A stretch of 27,872 bases of DNA from Intrasporangium_A sp039812505 (GTDB lineage Bacteria; Actinomycetota; Actinomycetes; Actinomycetales; Dermatophilaceae): contig NZ_JBDIAQ010000032.1 in assembly GCF_039812505.1 (NCBI RefSeq), positions 1 to 27,872 on the forward strand, written 5' to 3'. The position numbers were made by a program, and so were the translations under genes. Under the pieces are notes generated by a model. The model was not told where the DNA came from and did no database searches. It saw only the letters and a list, made by a program, of their open reading frames with translations. Shown piece after piece: positions 8,091 through 15,108 of this stretch; position 1 is the first letter of the stretch, and the number at the start of each line of letters is the position of its first letter.

Positions 8091-8951
8091 ATGTCCATCG
8101 CATCGCGCGTGGCCAACGTGATGAGTTCCATCGAGGAGATGTCGGGGCTCGACGGCGTGTCCCAGCCGATCGTCGACTGGGTCGGCAAGGCGGTCCGTCC
8201 GGCCATCGTGCGCAACACCCTGAGCGGGGAGGTGATCGGCCATCCGCTGCACCCGCTCCTGACGGACGTGCCGATCGGCGCGTGGACCATGGCCGGCCTG
8301 CTCGACGTGGTCGGCGGCAGCTCGAGCGAACGAGCGGCCGACATCCTCGTCGCCACCGGGATCGTCTCGGCCCTGCCGACGGCGGCCAGCGGCCTGAACG
8401 ACTGGTCCGACACCTACGGCCCGGAGACCCGGGTCGGCCTCGTCCACGCCGGCGCGGTCACCTCCGCCCTGGTGCTCTACACCCTGTCGGCACGCTGCCG
8501 GGCCCGGGGGAACAGGACGCGGGGCAAGGTGCTCGGCATGGTCGGTATGGGCGCGCTGCTGGCCGGGGGGTACCTCGGCGGTCACCTCAGCTTCGGCAAG
8601 GGCGTCAACGTCAACCGGGTCGCCTGGGAGGAGGGTCCCGGGGACTGGGTCGCGGTCCTGCCCGAGGCCGAGCTCGGCGACGGCGAGCACCGCAAGGTGG
8701 ACGCCGACGGCACCGCCGTGCTCCTGTACCGGTCGGGCAGCGAGATCTGGGCCCTGTCCAACACCTGCTCCCACATGGGCGGGCCATTGGACGAGGGCAC
8801 CTTCGCCGACGGCTGCGTCACCTGCCCGTGGCACGGGAGCATCTTCCAGCTCCGCGACGGTGAGATCCGGCGCGGCCCGGCCACCGCTCGGCAGCCCTCC
8901 TACGAGACCCGTGTCAACGACGGCCAGATCGAGGTCCGTCATGTCGGCTGA
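8091..8951 (+). CDS. DUF2231 membrane protein fused to a Rieske [2Fe-2S] domain
   Basis: A 286-residue fusion. The N-terminal half matches the DUF2231 pattern: a conserved GHPLHPLLTDVPIGAWTMAGLLDV segment with several hydrophobic helices to about residue 170. The C-terminal third is a Rieske ferredoxin-like domain with cluster ligands C226-x-H228 (CSHMGGPL) and C245-x2-H248 (CPWHGSIF), so it should bind a [2Fe-2S] centre. No catalytic oxygenase domain is present; an electron-transfer role at the membrane is plausible but unproven. Start ATG 8091 has GGAGG 6 bases upstream; an in-frame TTG at 8085 lies directly against that ribosome binding site and is less likely. It stands alone, 156 bases after the ABC genes and convergent with the DUF3017/folD operon. 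Confidence 0.87.
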   Translation: MSIASRVANVMSSIEEMSGLDGVSQPIVDWVGKAVRPAIVRNTLSGEVIGHPLHPLLTDVPIGAWTMAGLLDVVGGSSSERAADILVATGIVSALPTAASGLNDWSDTYGPETRVGLVHAGAVTSALVLYTLSARCRARGNRTRGKVLGMVGMGALLAGGYLGGHLSFGKGVNVNRVAWEEGPGDWVAVLPEAELGDGEHRKVDADGTAVLLYRSGSEIWALSNTCSHMGGPLDEGTFADGCVTCPWHGSIFQLRDGEIRRGPATARQPSYETRVNDGQIEVRHVG

Positions 8952-9288
8952 GCCGGGGGTCACGGCCGGCAACCCAGGACCCCGCCCCGACCCGGCCGGC
9001 GGCGGGCCCTGACCGAGATGTGCTGATCGGGCCCGGATCGCGGCGTGTGCCCGTATCGTCGGTGGTGGAGGTTGGGCGCCGGGGGGGCGAACAGCAGGCC
9101 AGAGAGTATGCCGCCGAGCCGGCTTGCGACCGGGCAGCACCGTCGGGAGCAGGGCTCGGCCGGGCACTGGCTGCGGGGCGCCCACCCTCCGCCAAGCCGA
9201 CGTCGTGTGAGCCTGCACCGCCCGGGTGGCCGGCTGGGCGCCGGGACCCGGCTGGTCCGGTGGCCCCGCGGTCGTACGGGCGCCCGGC
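8952..9288. other. Convergent intergenic region, no gene recognised
   Basis: This 337-base, extremely GC-rich gap separates two converging transcripts. Open frames here have no start signals or recognisable protein and look like composition artefacts. An imperfect hairpin is possible between CGGCCGG at 8963-8969 and CCGGCCG at 8992-8998 (22-base loop), just past the Rieske gene stop, and may help terminate transcription. Nothing else was seen. Confidence 0.4.
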
Positions 9289-9564
9289 TCAGCCGAGTCG
9301 GACCGTCGCCGAGGCGAGCAGGATCCCGACGGCGAGGGCCAGCAGGACCAGCACGTCGACTCCCTTGTTGCGCACGGCGATCCCGCCGGCACGCGAGCGG
9401 GTCGCCACTGCCCTGATGAGCGCGGCCGCGGCGAAGCCGCCCGCCATCACCTGCCCGCCCAGCCGCACCTGTCCGAGCCAGAACAGGACCAGCCCGGCAC
9501 CGACCGCGGCGGCGACGAGCCACCACGGCCCGAGGCGGCCGAAGCCGCTCCCGCCCACGGTCAT
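9289..9564 (-). CDS. DUF3017 small membrane protein
   Basis: A 91-residue protein with about three transmembrane helices: around 14-30 (WWLVAAAVGAGLVLFW), 38-54 and 71-86 (VLVLLALAVGILLAS). Between the second and third lies the short cytoplasmic segment RSRAGGIAVRNKGVD, typical of DUF3017. This small family is found next to folD in many Actinobacteria; its function is unknown. The ATG at 9562-9564 overlaps the folD stop in an ATGA junction, so translation is coupled. Alternative longer frames through this region run out of frame over folD and were discarded. Confidence 0.8.
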   Translation of the reverse strand: MTVGGSGFGRLGPWWLVAAAVGAGLVLFWLGQVRLGGQVMAGGFAAAALIRAVATRSRAGGIAVRNKGVDVLVLLALAVGILLASATVRLG

Positions 9565-10421
9565 CCAACGAGGCGCGCAGCAGCGGCCTGCTCGGCGGAG
9601 GCGACGATGTTGGTCAGCAGCATCGCCCTGGTCATCGGTCCGACCCCGCCCGGGTTGGGAGCGACCCAGCCGGCCACCTGCGTCACGTCGGCGGCGACGT
9701 CGCCGGCGATCCTGCCCTCGATCCGGCTCACGCCGACGTCGAGTACCGCGGCCCCGGGCTTGACCATGTCGGCGGTGATCATGTTCGGCACGCCGGCGGC
9801 GGCCACGACGATGTCGGCCCGGGCCACCTCGGCAGCCAGGTCCTTGGTGCCGGTGTGGCACAGCGTCACCGTGGCGTTCTCGGACCGGCGGGTCAGGACC
9901 AGCCCCAGCGGCCGCCCGACGGTCAGGCCACGCCCGACGACGGTGACCCGGGCCCCGGCGATCGGTACCTCGAAGCGACGCAGCAGCTCGACGATGCCCA
10001 TCGGCGTGCAGGGCAGCGGAGCCGGCCTGCCCAGGACGAGCCAGCCCAGGTTCATCGGGTGCAGGCCGTCGACGTCCTTGGCCGGGTCCACTCGGGAGAG
10101 CAGGGCCAGCTCGTCCAGACCGGTCGGCTGCTGGACCAGGAAGCCGGTGCAGGCCGGGTCGGCGTTCAGCTCGTCGATGGCGGCCTCCACCTCGCCCTGA
10201 GTCGCCGTGGCCGGAAGCTCGTGGCGGATGCTGGTGATGCCGAGCTCGGCGCAGTCCCGGTGCTTCGCGGCGACGTACCACCGGCTCCCGGGATCGTCGC
10301 CGACCAGTACGGTGCCCAGGCCCGGGACGATCCCGTGCTCCTCGAGGGCCGCGACCCGCACCTTCAGCTCCGTCTTGATAGCGGTCAGGGTGGCCTTGCC
10401 GTCGAGGATCCGTGCCGTCAC
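9561..10421 (-). CDS. folD: Bifunctional methylene-tetrahydrofolate dehydrogenase/cyclohydrolase FolD
   Basis: A 286-residue enzyme interconverting 5,10-methylene-, 5,10-methenyl- and 10-formyl-tetrahydrofolate in cytosolic one-carbon metabolism. Family motifs appear in order: SRWYVAAKHRDC with catalytic Lys53, GFLVQQPTG (usually QLPLP, a mild variation), DVDGLHPMNLG, CTPMGIVELL, the nucleotide-binding VVGRGLTVGRPLG and the C-terminal PGGVGPMTRAMLLTNIV. Length is standard. GTG 10421 was chosen because the frame upstream (to 10565) has no family similarity and GGGAG lies about 10 bases before this codon. The DUF3017 gene follows with a 4-base overlap. A broken amidase gene lies 156 bases upstream on the same strand. 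Confidence 0.95.
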   Translation of the reverse strand: MTARILDGKATLTAIKTELKVRVAALEEHGIVPGLGTVLVGDDPGSRWYVAAKHRDCAELGITSIRHELPATATQGEVEAAIDELNADPACTGFLVQQPTGLDELALLSRVDPAKDVDGLHPMNLGWLVLGRPAPLPCTPMGIVELLRRFEVPIAGARVTVVGRGLTVGRPLGLVLTRRSENATVTLCHTGTKDLAAEVARADIVVAAAGVPNMITADMVKPGAAVLDVGVSRIEGRIAGDVAADVTQVAGWVAPNPGGVGPMTRAMLLTNIVASAEQAAAARLVG

Positions 10422-10577
10422 GGCGCCCAGTCTCCCACGTCGGACGCTCGACACCTGCCGCCCCCACGGTTGCCGGCCCCACGGCCCCGGCACGCCTTCG
10501 ACAAGTCGGCAGCGTGTCTCCCGAGCATGCAGGTCGTGACGTGAGCCGCCCCTGGCGCAGGCCATCGCGTACGCCGC

Positions 10578-12058
10578 TCACTGCCCTCCCAGCGTCACGC
10601 GGGCATAGCTCGCCGACCAAGGGCGCACCTGCTCGAGCGCACCACAGGCCGCGACGGCGTCCGAGTCGGCGCCGAGCCGTCCGACGACCTGCAACCCGAC
10701 GGGCAGCCCGTCGGCCAGCCCGGCCGGCACCGACGCGGCCGGGTGGCCCGAGAAGTTCAGCGGGAACGCGAGGGTCCAGCCGATGCCCGGGTCCACGCGG
10801 ATGCCCTCGACCTGGTTCGGCCCCAGGGTCTGGCCGCGCTCGGGGGCGTTGGGCACGGGCAGGCAGGCGACCGTCGGTGTCACGAGCAGGTCGTGCGAGG
10901 TAAGAAGGACTGGACGAAGTCGAACACCTCGGTCCGGGCCACCTGCAACGCCTCGAAGTCGCGGACCGTCATGCGGGTCGCCTCGTCGACGTAACGCAGC
11001 AGCTGGCCCGGCAGCTGGTCCCGATGGGCAGCGAGCAGGTCGATCCCGTCGACGGCCAGCCGGTCGAGGACGAACAGGTTACGCGGTGCCACGAGACGGC
11101 ACCACAGCTCGCCGATCTGGAACTGGTCCCGGGGCAGCGGGGTTCCGACCTGCTCGACGACCGCGCCGGCCTGCTCGAGCGCGGCGACCGCCGAGTCGAC
11201 GACCTCCCGCACCCGCGGTTCGACCGGGAAGCCGCCGAAGTCGGGGCTGTAGGCGACCCGCAGCCCGTTGATGCCCCGCTGGTGCGCGTCGATGTCGTCG
11301 AACCGGTCGCTGCGGGCATAAGGGTCGCGAGGGTCCGGGCCGGAAAGCACCGCCAGCATGGTGCCGAGGTCCTCGGCGCTGCGGGTCAGCACGCCCTCGA
11401 AGCCGAACGGGTTGGTCCCGCCGAACGCGTTCGGGCGGGGGACGACCGGCACTCGTCCCCACGACTGCTTGAAGCCGACGACCCCGCACCACGCGGCCGG
11501 GATGCGCACCGAGCCGCCCACGTCGGTGCCCTCGGCGAACGGGAGCATCCCGCTGGCCACGGCCGCAGCTGCACCGCCTGACGAGCCCCCGGCATTGCGG
11601 CCCAGGTCGAACGGGGTGCTCGTCGGGCCGAAGAGCGGGTTGTCCGTCGTGCCACGGAAGCCGAGGACCGGGGCATTCGTCTTGCCGATGATGATCGCCC
11701 CGGCCGCCTCCATCCGCTGCGCCCAGACGCACGTCGCGTCGACCGTATGGTCGCGCAGGGCCGGTATGCCGCCGAGCGTCGCCGGCCAGCCCGGCTTGAA
11801 CTCGAACAGGTCCTTGATCGCGGTCGGCACCCCGTGCAGCGGGCCGAGCTCCCGGCCCAGGGCCACCTGCTGGTCCGCCTCGGCAGCCCGTGTCATGGCC
11901 TCGTCAAAAGCCTTGTGCACCAAGGCATTCACCGCCGGGTTGACTCGCTCGACCCGCTCGATGGTTGCCTGCATCACCTCCGTCGGTGACACCTCCCGGT
12001 CCCGGATCGCCCGGGCGACCTCAGTGGCCGACGTGGTGGCAAGGTCCAGGCTGTCCAC
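10578..12058 (-). pseudogene. Amidase-signature family hydrolase, frameshifted
   Basis: An amidase-signature enzyme whose reading frame is split near 10900. The first part (12058 down to 10880) carries the complete Ser-cisSer-Lys triad: Lys82 (PTAIKDLFE), the GGSSGG loop with cis-Ser160, and nucleophile Ser183 (DVGGSVRIPA). It then shifts after FDFVQSFL into a short PRTTCS tail and stops. The C-terminal part continues in another frame as SHDLLVTPTVACLPVP and runs to 10578, with the family-typical NFSGHPAASVPAG and GLPVGLQVVG. Restoring one base near 10900-10905 would rejoin a protein of about 493 residues. The two frames also meet in a GTGA junction at 10880-10883, so coupled production of two polypeptides cannot be excluded. 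Substrate unknown. Start GTG 12058 is tentative, as no good ribosome binding site is visible. Confidence 0.8.
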
Positions 12059-12267
12059 CCGGCCACTGTCCCACGGCCGGCCGGCGAGCCCCCGCTGCGT
12101 GGAGGATCGCCCACGTCTGCCCAACGGATCATGTCGGTGAGCGCGGCGATGACGACGAGAGTGGCACCCCCAGCGAGGGACGGCAGCCATCGGGACGCCC
12201 GGCTGTCCTTGGCACGGGACAGGTCGGCCACGCCGAACGCGATGAGGGCGACCGAGACCCACGTCAT
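11974..12267 (-). CDS. Small membrane protein downstream of SatD, possibly truncated
   Basis: A 97-residue frame whose ATG overlaps the SatD-family stop codon in an ATGA junction. Residues 1-17 (MTWVSVALIAFGVADLS) and about 26-46 (RWLPSLAGGATLVVIAALTDM) look like two transmembrane helices. From about residue 55 the sequence becomes Arg/Gly/Pro-rich, low-complexity and unlike a folded protein, and the last 85 bases overlap the amidase start in a different frame. The likely reading is a genuine small membrane protein, co-translated with SatD, whose 3' end has been lost or shifted. Function unknown. Confidence 0.5.
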   Translation of the reverse strand: MTWVSVALIAFGVADLSRAKDSRASRWLPSLAGGATLVVIAALTDMIRWADVGDPPRSGGSPAGRGTVAGWTAWTLPPRRPLRSPGRSGTGRCHRRR

Positions 12268-12892
12268 GCCAGCTCACCCAGCAGGCGCATCGTCTCCATG
12301 GCCACGCCGATCCCGTCCCGTCGCACGCGTTGTGACACGGCTGACGAGGTGATCCCCTCGCGGTCGGCGATCTCGCGTTGGGTCAGGCCGGCCAGCCGTC
12401 CTGCGAGGAGCCTGCCGGACACCACCGACAACGATCCGACGATCTGGTCCAGGCCGAGCAGGGCGGCGTTGACGGCGCTCCCCAGGGAGGGCTCATCGCT
12501 GGAGCGATAGATGGTGCGCGTCGTGCGGAGGGCAGGCCTCACGGCCAGCGACTCGGCGGCCTCGATGGCCTCGCGGGCGGCCCAGTAGCCGGGACCGTCA
12601 TGAATGCCCCGTTGTGCGTCGAGCACCTGTATCGCGCCGCGCCCCAGCCCGAACCGCACATCGTGGGGCCGCAGCCCCGCCCGGATGTGGAACGAGGCCA
12701 CCAGCGCGTCCCCCAGCGTGCGATAGACCCCCTGGAACTCATCCCCGGCGGTGACGACAGCCGGATCGAGGACCGGGTGCTCACGGTTGACGAGCTCGAG
12801 GGTGCCCACGATCGTGTTGTGCAGCGACTGTCGGTCCCTGGCCCGCCGCGACTCGACGATGTCACCGATGAGAACGCCCCATGTGAAGGCAT
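12264..12892 (-). CDS. SatD-family protein with C-terminal helix-turn-helix; 5' end apparently frameshifted
   Basis: The clean frame runs 12809 (GTG) to 12264, 181 residues, with SatD-family patterns: TAGDEFQGVYRTLGDAL, HDVRFGLGRG, IHDGPGYWAAREAI, and a C-terminal helix-turn-helix (LTQREIADREGITSSAVSQRV, about 141-161). The family's conserved N-terminus, GVLIGDIVESRRARD, is encoded just upstream in the same frame (about 12880-12830), but that frame has no start codon before a TGA. The only nearby ATGs (12910, 12901, 12892) are one base out of phase and join this frame if one G is added at the G-run complementary to 12877-12880. Either a one-base contraction, a sequencing error, or a -1 slip on GGGG is needed. 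SatD function is poorly known; the HTH suggests DNA binding. Confidence 0.7.
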
Positions 12893-12897
12893 GTGCT

Positions 12898-12925
12898 TCA
12901 TACCTTTCATCTGAAAATCATACCT
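12898..12925 (-). promoter_or_regulatory. 20-bp-phased direct repeat upstream of the SatD-family gene
   Basis: The octamer AGGTATGA (minus strand) occurs twice, complementary to 12898-12905 and 12918-12925, with starts exactly 20 bases apart (two helical turns). Between them is the palindrome TTTCA-TC-TGAAA (12905-12916). The stretch is markedly AT-rich compared with its surroundings, as a promoter would be, and sits directly before the candidate ATGs. The helix-turn-helix of the SatD-family protein is the natural candidate to bind it (inference). Confidence 0.45.
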
Positions 12926-12983
12926 AAAGTGAACGGCAGTAGGCCACCGTCCGTCGACTCGTCGACCGAGTCGGGGGTTGTAG

Positions 12984-13412
12984 CGGAACGCGCCCAAGGC
13001 GAGGACGGGCCTCGGGTGCCGCGAGGATGCCGCGCTATTGCCAGCGCTACCATCTCTGAACACCTGGCCCGAGTCCGGCACGGTGCTCTACACCAGCGGA
13101 CAGATCCTCCGGGAGTACCTGGCCGTCGCCACTCGTCCCCTGGCCCAGAACGGGCTCGGGATGGAGCAGTCAGCGGCGGTTGCCAATGTGCGTGCGCTCC
13201 GGACCCGCCTGCACCTGCTGGACGAGGACCACAAGGTCGGTGATCGTCTTTTGGAGCTGCTGGACGCCGTCGACTGTGCAGGTAAACAGGTCCATGACGC
13301 CAAGGTGGTCGCGACCATGCTCGTGCATGGGATCAGAACCCTTGTCACCCTCAACGTCGGTGACTTCGCGAGATTCAACGGTCACGTCGAGGTGGTCGGT
13401 CTCAGGTCGTAG
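12984..13412 (+). pseudogene. VapC-type PIN-domain toxin remnant, N-terminus missing
   Basis: The open frame from 12984 (after an in-frame TAG at 12981) to 13412 encodes the middle and end of a PIN-domain ribonuclease: NTWPESGTVLYTSGQILREYL, VATRPLAQNGLGM, VHDAKVVATMLVHGI and LVTLNVGDFARFNG. The conserved acidic residues of the later motifs (E in LREYL, D in HDAK, D in VGDF) are present. The N-terminal strand with the first catalytic Asp (the usual 'LDTN' motif) is absent, and only a TTG at 13038 could serve as start. No antitoxin gene precedes it. It is most likely a decayed toxin. An active protein with an unusual start seems unlikely because a core metal ligand would be missing. Confidence 0.65.
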
Positions 13413-13761
13413 TCGCGGGCGGGAGCCCGCGGACGACGAGCGGTTGGTCACCTTCGCTCGCTTTACGGTATGCCGCTCAGCCCGCTTGTTCGAGTCCCTT
13501 CGCGTGGGACCGTCGGGACCGGCGAGTCACGGGCCATGGACGAGGCGCTTCGGTTCGTGCTCGACCTTTGAGAGACGCGGTGCCCTCACTCATCGAGGAC
13601 GGGCTGCCGTGCTCGTCGAGTTCGACGTTGCGGACGTCGTCCGTCGAGCCGTCGATGTCCACCGCGGACCTGTCCTCGCCGCGACGCGAAGACGCCGGGG
13701 CGACCCGGTGCTACACACGCGCGCAGCACCGGGATCCCTGGCAGCCTCGTCGGCCTCGGAG
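13413..13761. other. Intergenic region with a hairpin after the VapC remnant
   Basis: This 349-base stretch has no recognisable gene. A perfect 7-bp stem-loop (CGCGGGC 13414-13420, loop ggga, GCCCGCG 13425-13431) lies right after the PIN remnant stop and could act as its terminator; it has no T-tract. The short open frames in the remainder have no ribosome binding site and no protein resemblance. It may be decayed coding DNA. Confidence 0.45.
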
Positions 13762-14754
13762 TCAGACCAGCCCGAGCCCCTTGACCGCGTCCCGCTCGTC
13801 GGCGAGCTCGGCGACCGAGGCGTCGATCTTGCCCCGGGAGAAGTCGTTGATCTCGAGGCCCTGCACGATCGACCAGGCACCGTCCTTGACCGTGACGGGG
13901 AAGGAGGAGATGAGCCCCTCCTGCACGCCGTACGACCCGTCGGAGACGACCGCCATCGAGGTCCAGTCGCCGTCGGCCGTCCCGGTGGCCACCCACGTGC
14001 GCGCTGCGTCGATCGTCGCCGACGCGGCGGACGCCGCCGACGAGGCGCCGCGGGCCGCGATGATCGCCGCGCCGCGCTTGGCGACCGTGGGGATGAACTC
14101 GTGCTCGATCCAGGCCTGGTCGCCCACCGCCTCGGCGGCGTTACGGCCGCCCACCTCGGCGTGGTAGACGTCGGGGTACTGGGTGGCCGAGTGGTTGCCC
14201 CAGATCGTCATCTTCCTGACCTGGGTGACTGGCACCTGCAGCTTGGCGGCGAGCTGGCTGATGGCCCGGTTGTGGTCCAGGCGGGTCAGCGCGGAGAAAC
14301 GCTCGGTGGGGATGTCAGGCGCGTTGCTCATCGTGATCAGCGCGTTGGTGTTGGCCGGGTTGCCGGTGATGAGCACCTTCACGTCGTCGCTGGCTACCTC
14401 GTTCAGGGCCTTGCCCTGCGGGGCGAAGATGCCGCCGTTGGCCTCGAGCAGGTCGCCGCGCTCCATGCCCGGGCCGCGCGGGCGGGCGCCTACCAGCAGC
14501 GCGAGGCCGGCTCCGTCGAAGACCTTGGTCGGCTCGTCGCCGATCTCGACGCCGGCCAGCGTCGGGAAGGCGCAGTCGTCGAGCTCCATGACTACGCCCT
14601 CGAGCGCCTTCAGCGCGGGGGTGATCTCGAGCAGGCGCAGCTCGACCGGAGTGTCCGGTCCGAAGATCGCGCCGCTCGCGATGCGGAACAGGATGCTGTA
14701 GCCGATGTGACCGGCGGCGCCGGTGACGGCCACCTTCACTGGGGTTGTGCTCAC
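13762..14754 (-). CDS. mdh: NAD-dependent malate dehydrogenase
   Basis: A 330-residue cytosolic TCA-cycle enzyme oxidising malate to oxaloacetate. The Rossmann motif is VTGAAGHIGYSILFRIASG (9-27). The acidic residue that selects NAD over NADP is in LRLLEI. The substrate loop carries LLVGARPRGPGMERGDLL, GNPANTNALIT follows, then LTRLDHNRAISQLA and the catalytic His in IWGNHSATQYPD. Length and motifs match the actinobacterial LDH/MDH-superfamily 'type 2' MDH. The start is GTG 14754, with GAGGGG upstream. It is transcribed alone and diverges from the polysaccharide operon. All key residues appear intact. Confidence 0.96.
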   Translation of the reverse strand: MSTTPVKVAVTGAAGHIGYSILFRIASGAIFGPDTPVELRLLEITPALKALEGVVMELDDCAFPTLAGVEIGDEPTKVFDGAGLALLVGARPRGPGMERGDLLEANGGIFAPQGKALNEVASDDVKVLITGNPANTNALITMSNAPDIPTERFSALTRLDHNRAISQLAAKLQVPVTQVRKMTIWGNHSATQYPDVYHAEVGGRNAAEAVGDQAWIEHEFIPTVAKRGAAIIAARGASSAASAASATIDAARTWVATGTADGDWTSMAVVSDGSYGVQEGLISSFPVTVKDGAWSIVQGLEINDFSRGKIDASVAELADERDAVKGLGLV

Positions 14755-15108
14755 GATGGGGGCCCCTCACGAGATGCGGTCTGGACCCTCCTGAAACTAT
14801 CAGTCGACCGGGGTCGCGCCCGGGGCCGTTCCTGAGGGTCAGTCACTCCCGGACTGCCCGTATGACGTCCACACCGCCCCGCACGTACCAGCCGTGGAAG
14901 CTACGTCCTCCGTTTCCCACTTTTTGAGCGGATTTGTTGCACTGTGGCCGATTGATCTAGACTCAGCCCCGCTCGGGGTACCTACAGCGTATTTCCCCGC
15001 GGCACGGTGATGAAGGCTCGTTCCTGCTGGGTCCAGCGGGGCTATGCCTGGGACGCGGCGCCAAGCGACCCGCGAAGTGAAGCGAACGGCTGGGAAACGA
15101 GGAGGGCA
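14755..15108. other. Divergent promoter and leader region between mdh and the polysaccharide operon
   Basis: About 354 bases without a supported gene, AT-richer around 14920-14965 than anything nearby. A candidate promoter for the polysaccharide operon is annotated separately. Downstream is a leader of some 140 bases with a small CCCC-GCTC-GGGG hairpin (14967-14978). In-frame starts GTG 15007 and ATG 15010 could extend the first operon protein by 34 residues, but that segment looks non-conserved. The mdh promoter must also lie here; none is convincing. Confidence 0.4.
14934..14963 (+). promoter_or_regulatory. Candidate sigma-70-like promoter of the polysaccharide operon
   Basis: TTGTTG at 14934-14939 and TAGACT at 14958-14963 are separated by 18 bases, a reasonable -35/-10 pair in the only AT-rich stretch before the operon. 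An alternative -35, TTGCAC at 14937-14942, gives a short 15-base spacer. Transcription would begin near 14970. Confidence 0.45.

Noticed and set aside
4041..9392. A 1783-residue open frame on the minus strand across the ABC and Rieske genes
   Set aside because: It is antisense to three genes with clear family motifs. Long antisense frames are a composition artefact of very GC-rich DNA, and its translation is low-complexity with no domain.
8960..9568. A 202-residue minus-strand frame overlapping the DUF3017 gene
   Set aside because: It is an out-of-phase, Arg/Gly-rich reading of the DUF3017 coding region. The DUF3017 frame has membrane helices and the ATGA coupling to folD.
13477..13510. GTTCGAGTCC near 13489, resembling a tRNA T-loop (possible att site or tRNA end)
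   Set aside because: The flanking bases do not form a five-pair T-stem, and no acceptor, D or anticodon arm can be built around it.
13477..13662. A 61-residue minus-strand frame between the PIN remnant and mdh
   Set aside because: No ribosome binding site, no family resemblance and biased composition; nothing distinguishes it from chance.
15007..15108. A 34-residue N-terminal extension of the UDP-GlcNAc dehydratase
   Set aside because: The segment is Arg/Trp-rich and unlike the family, while GTG 15109 has an AGGAGGG just upstream and directly precedes the first membrane helix region.
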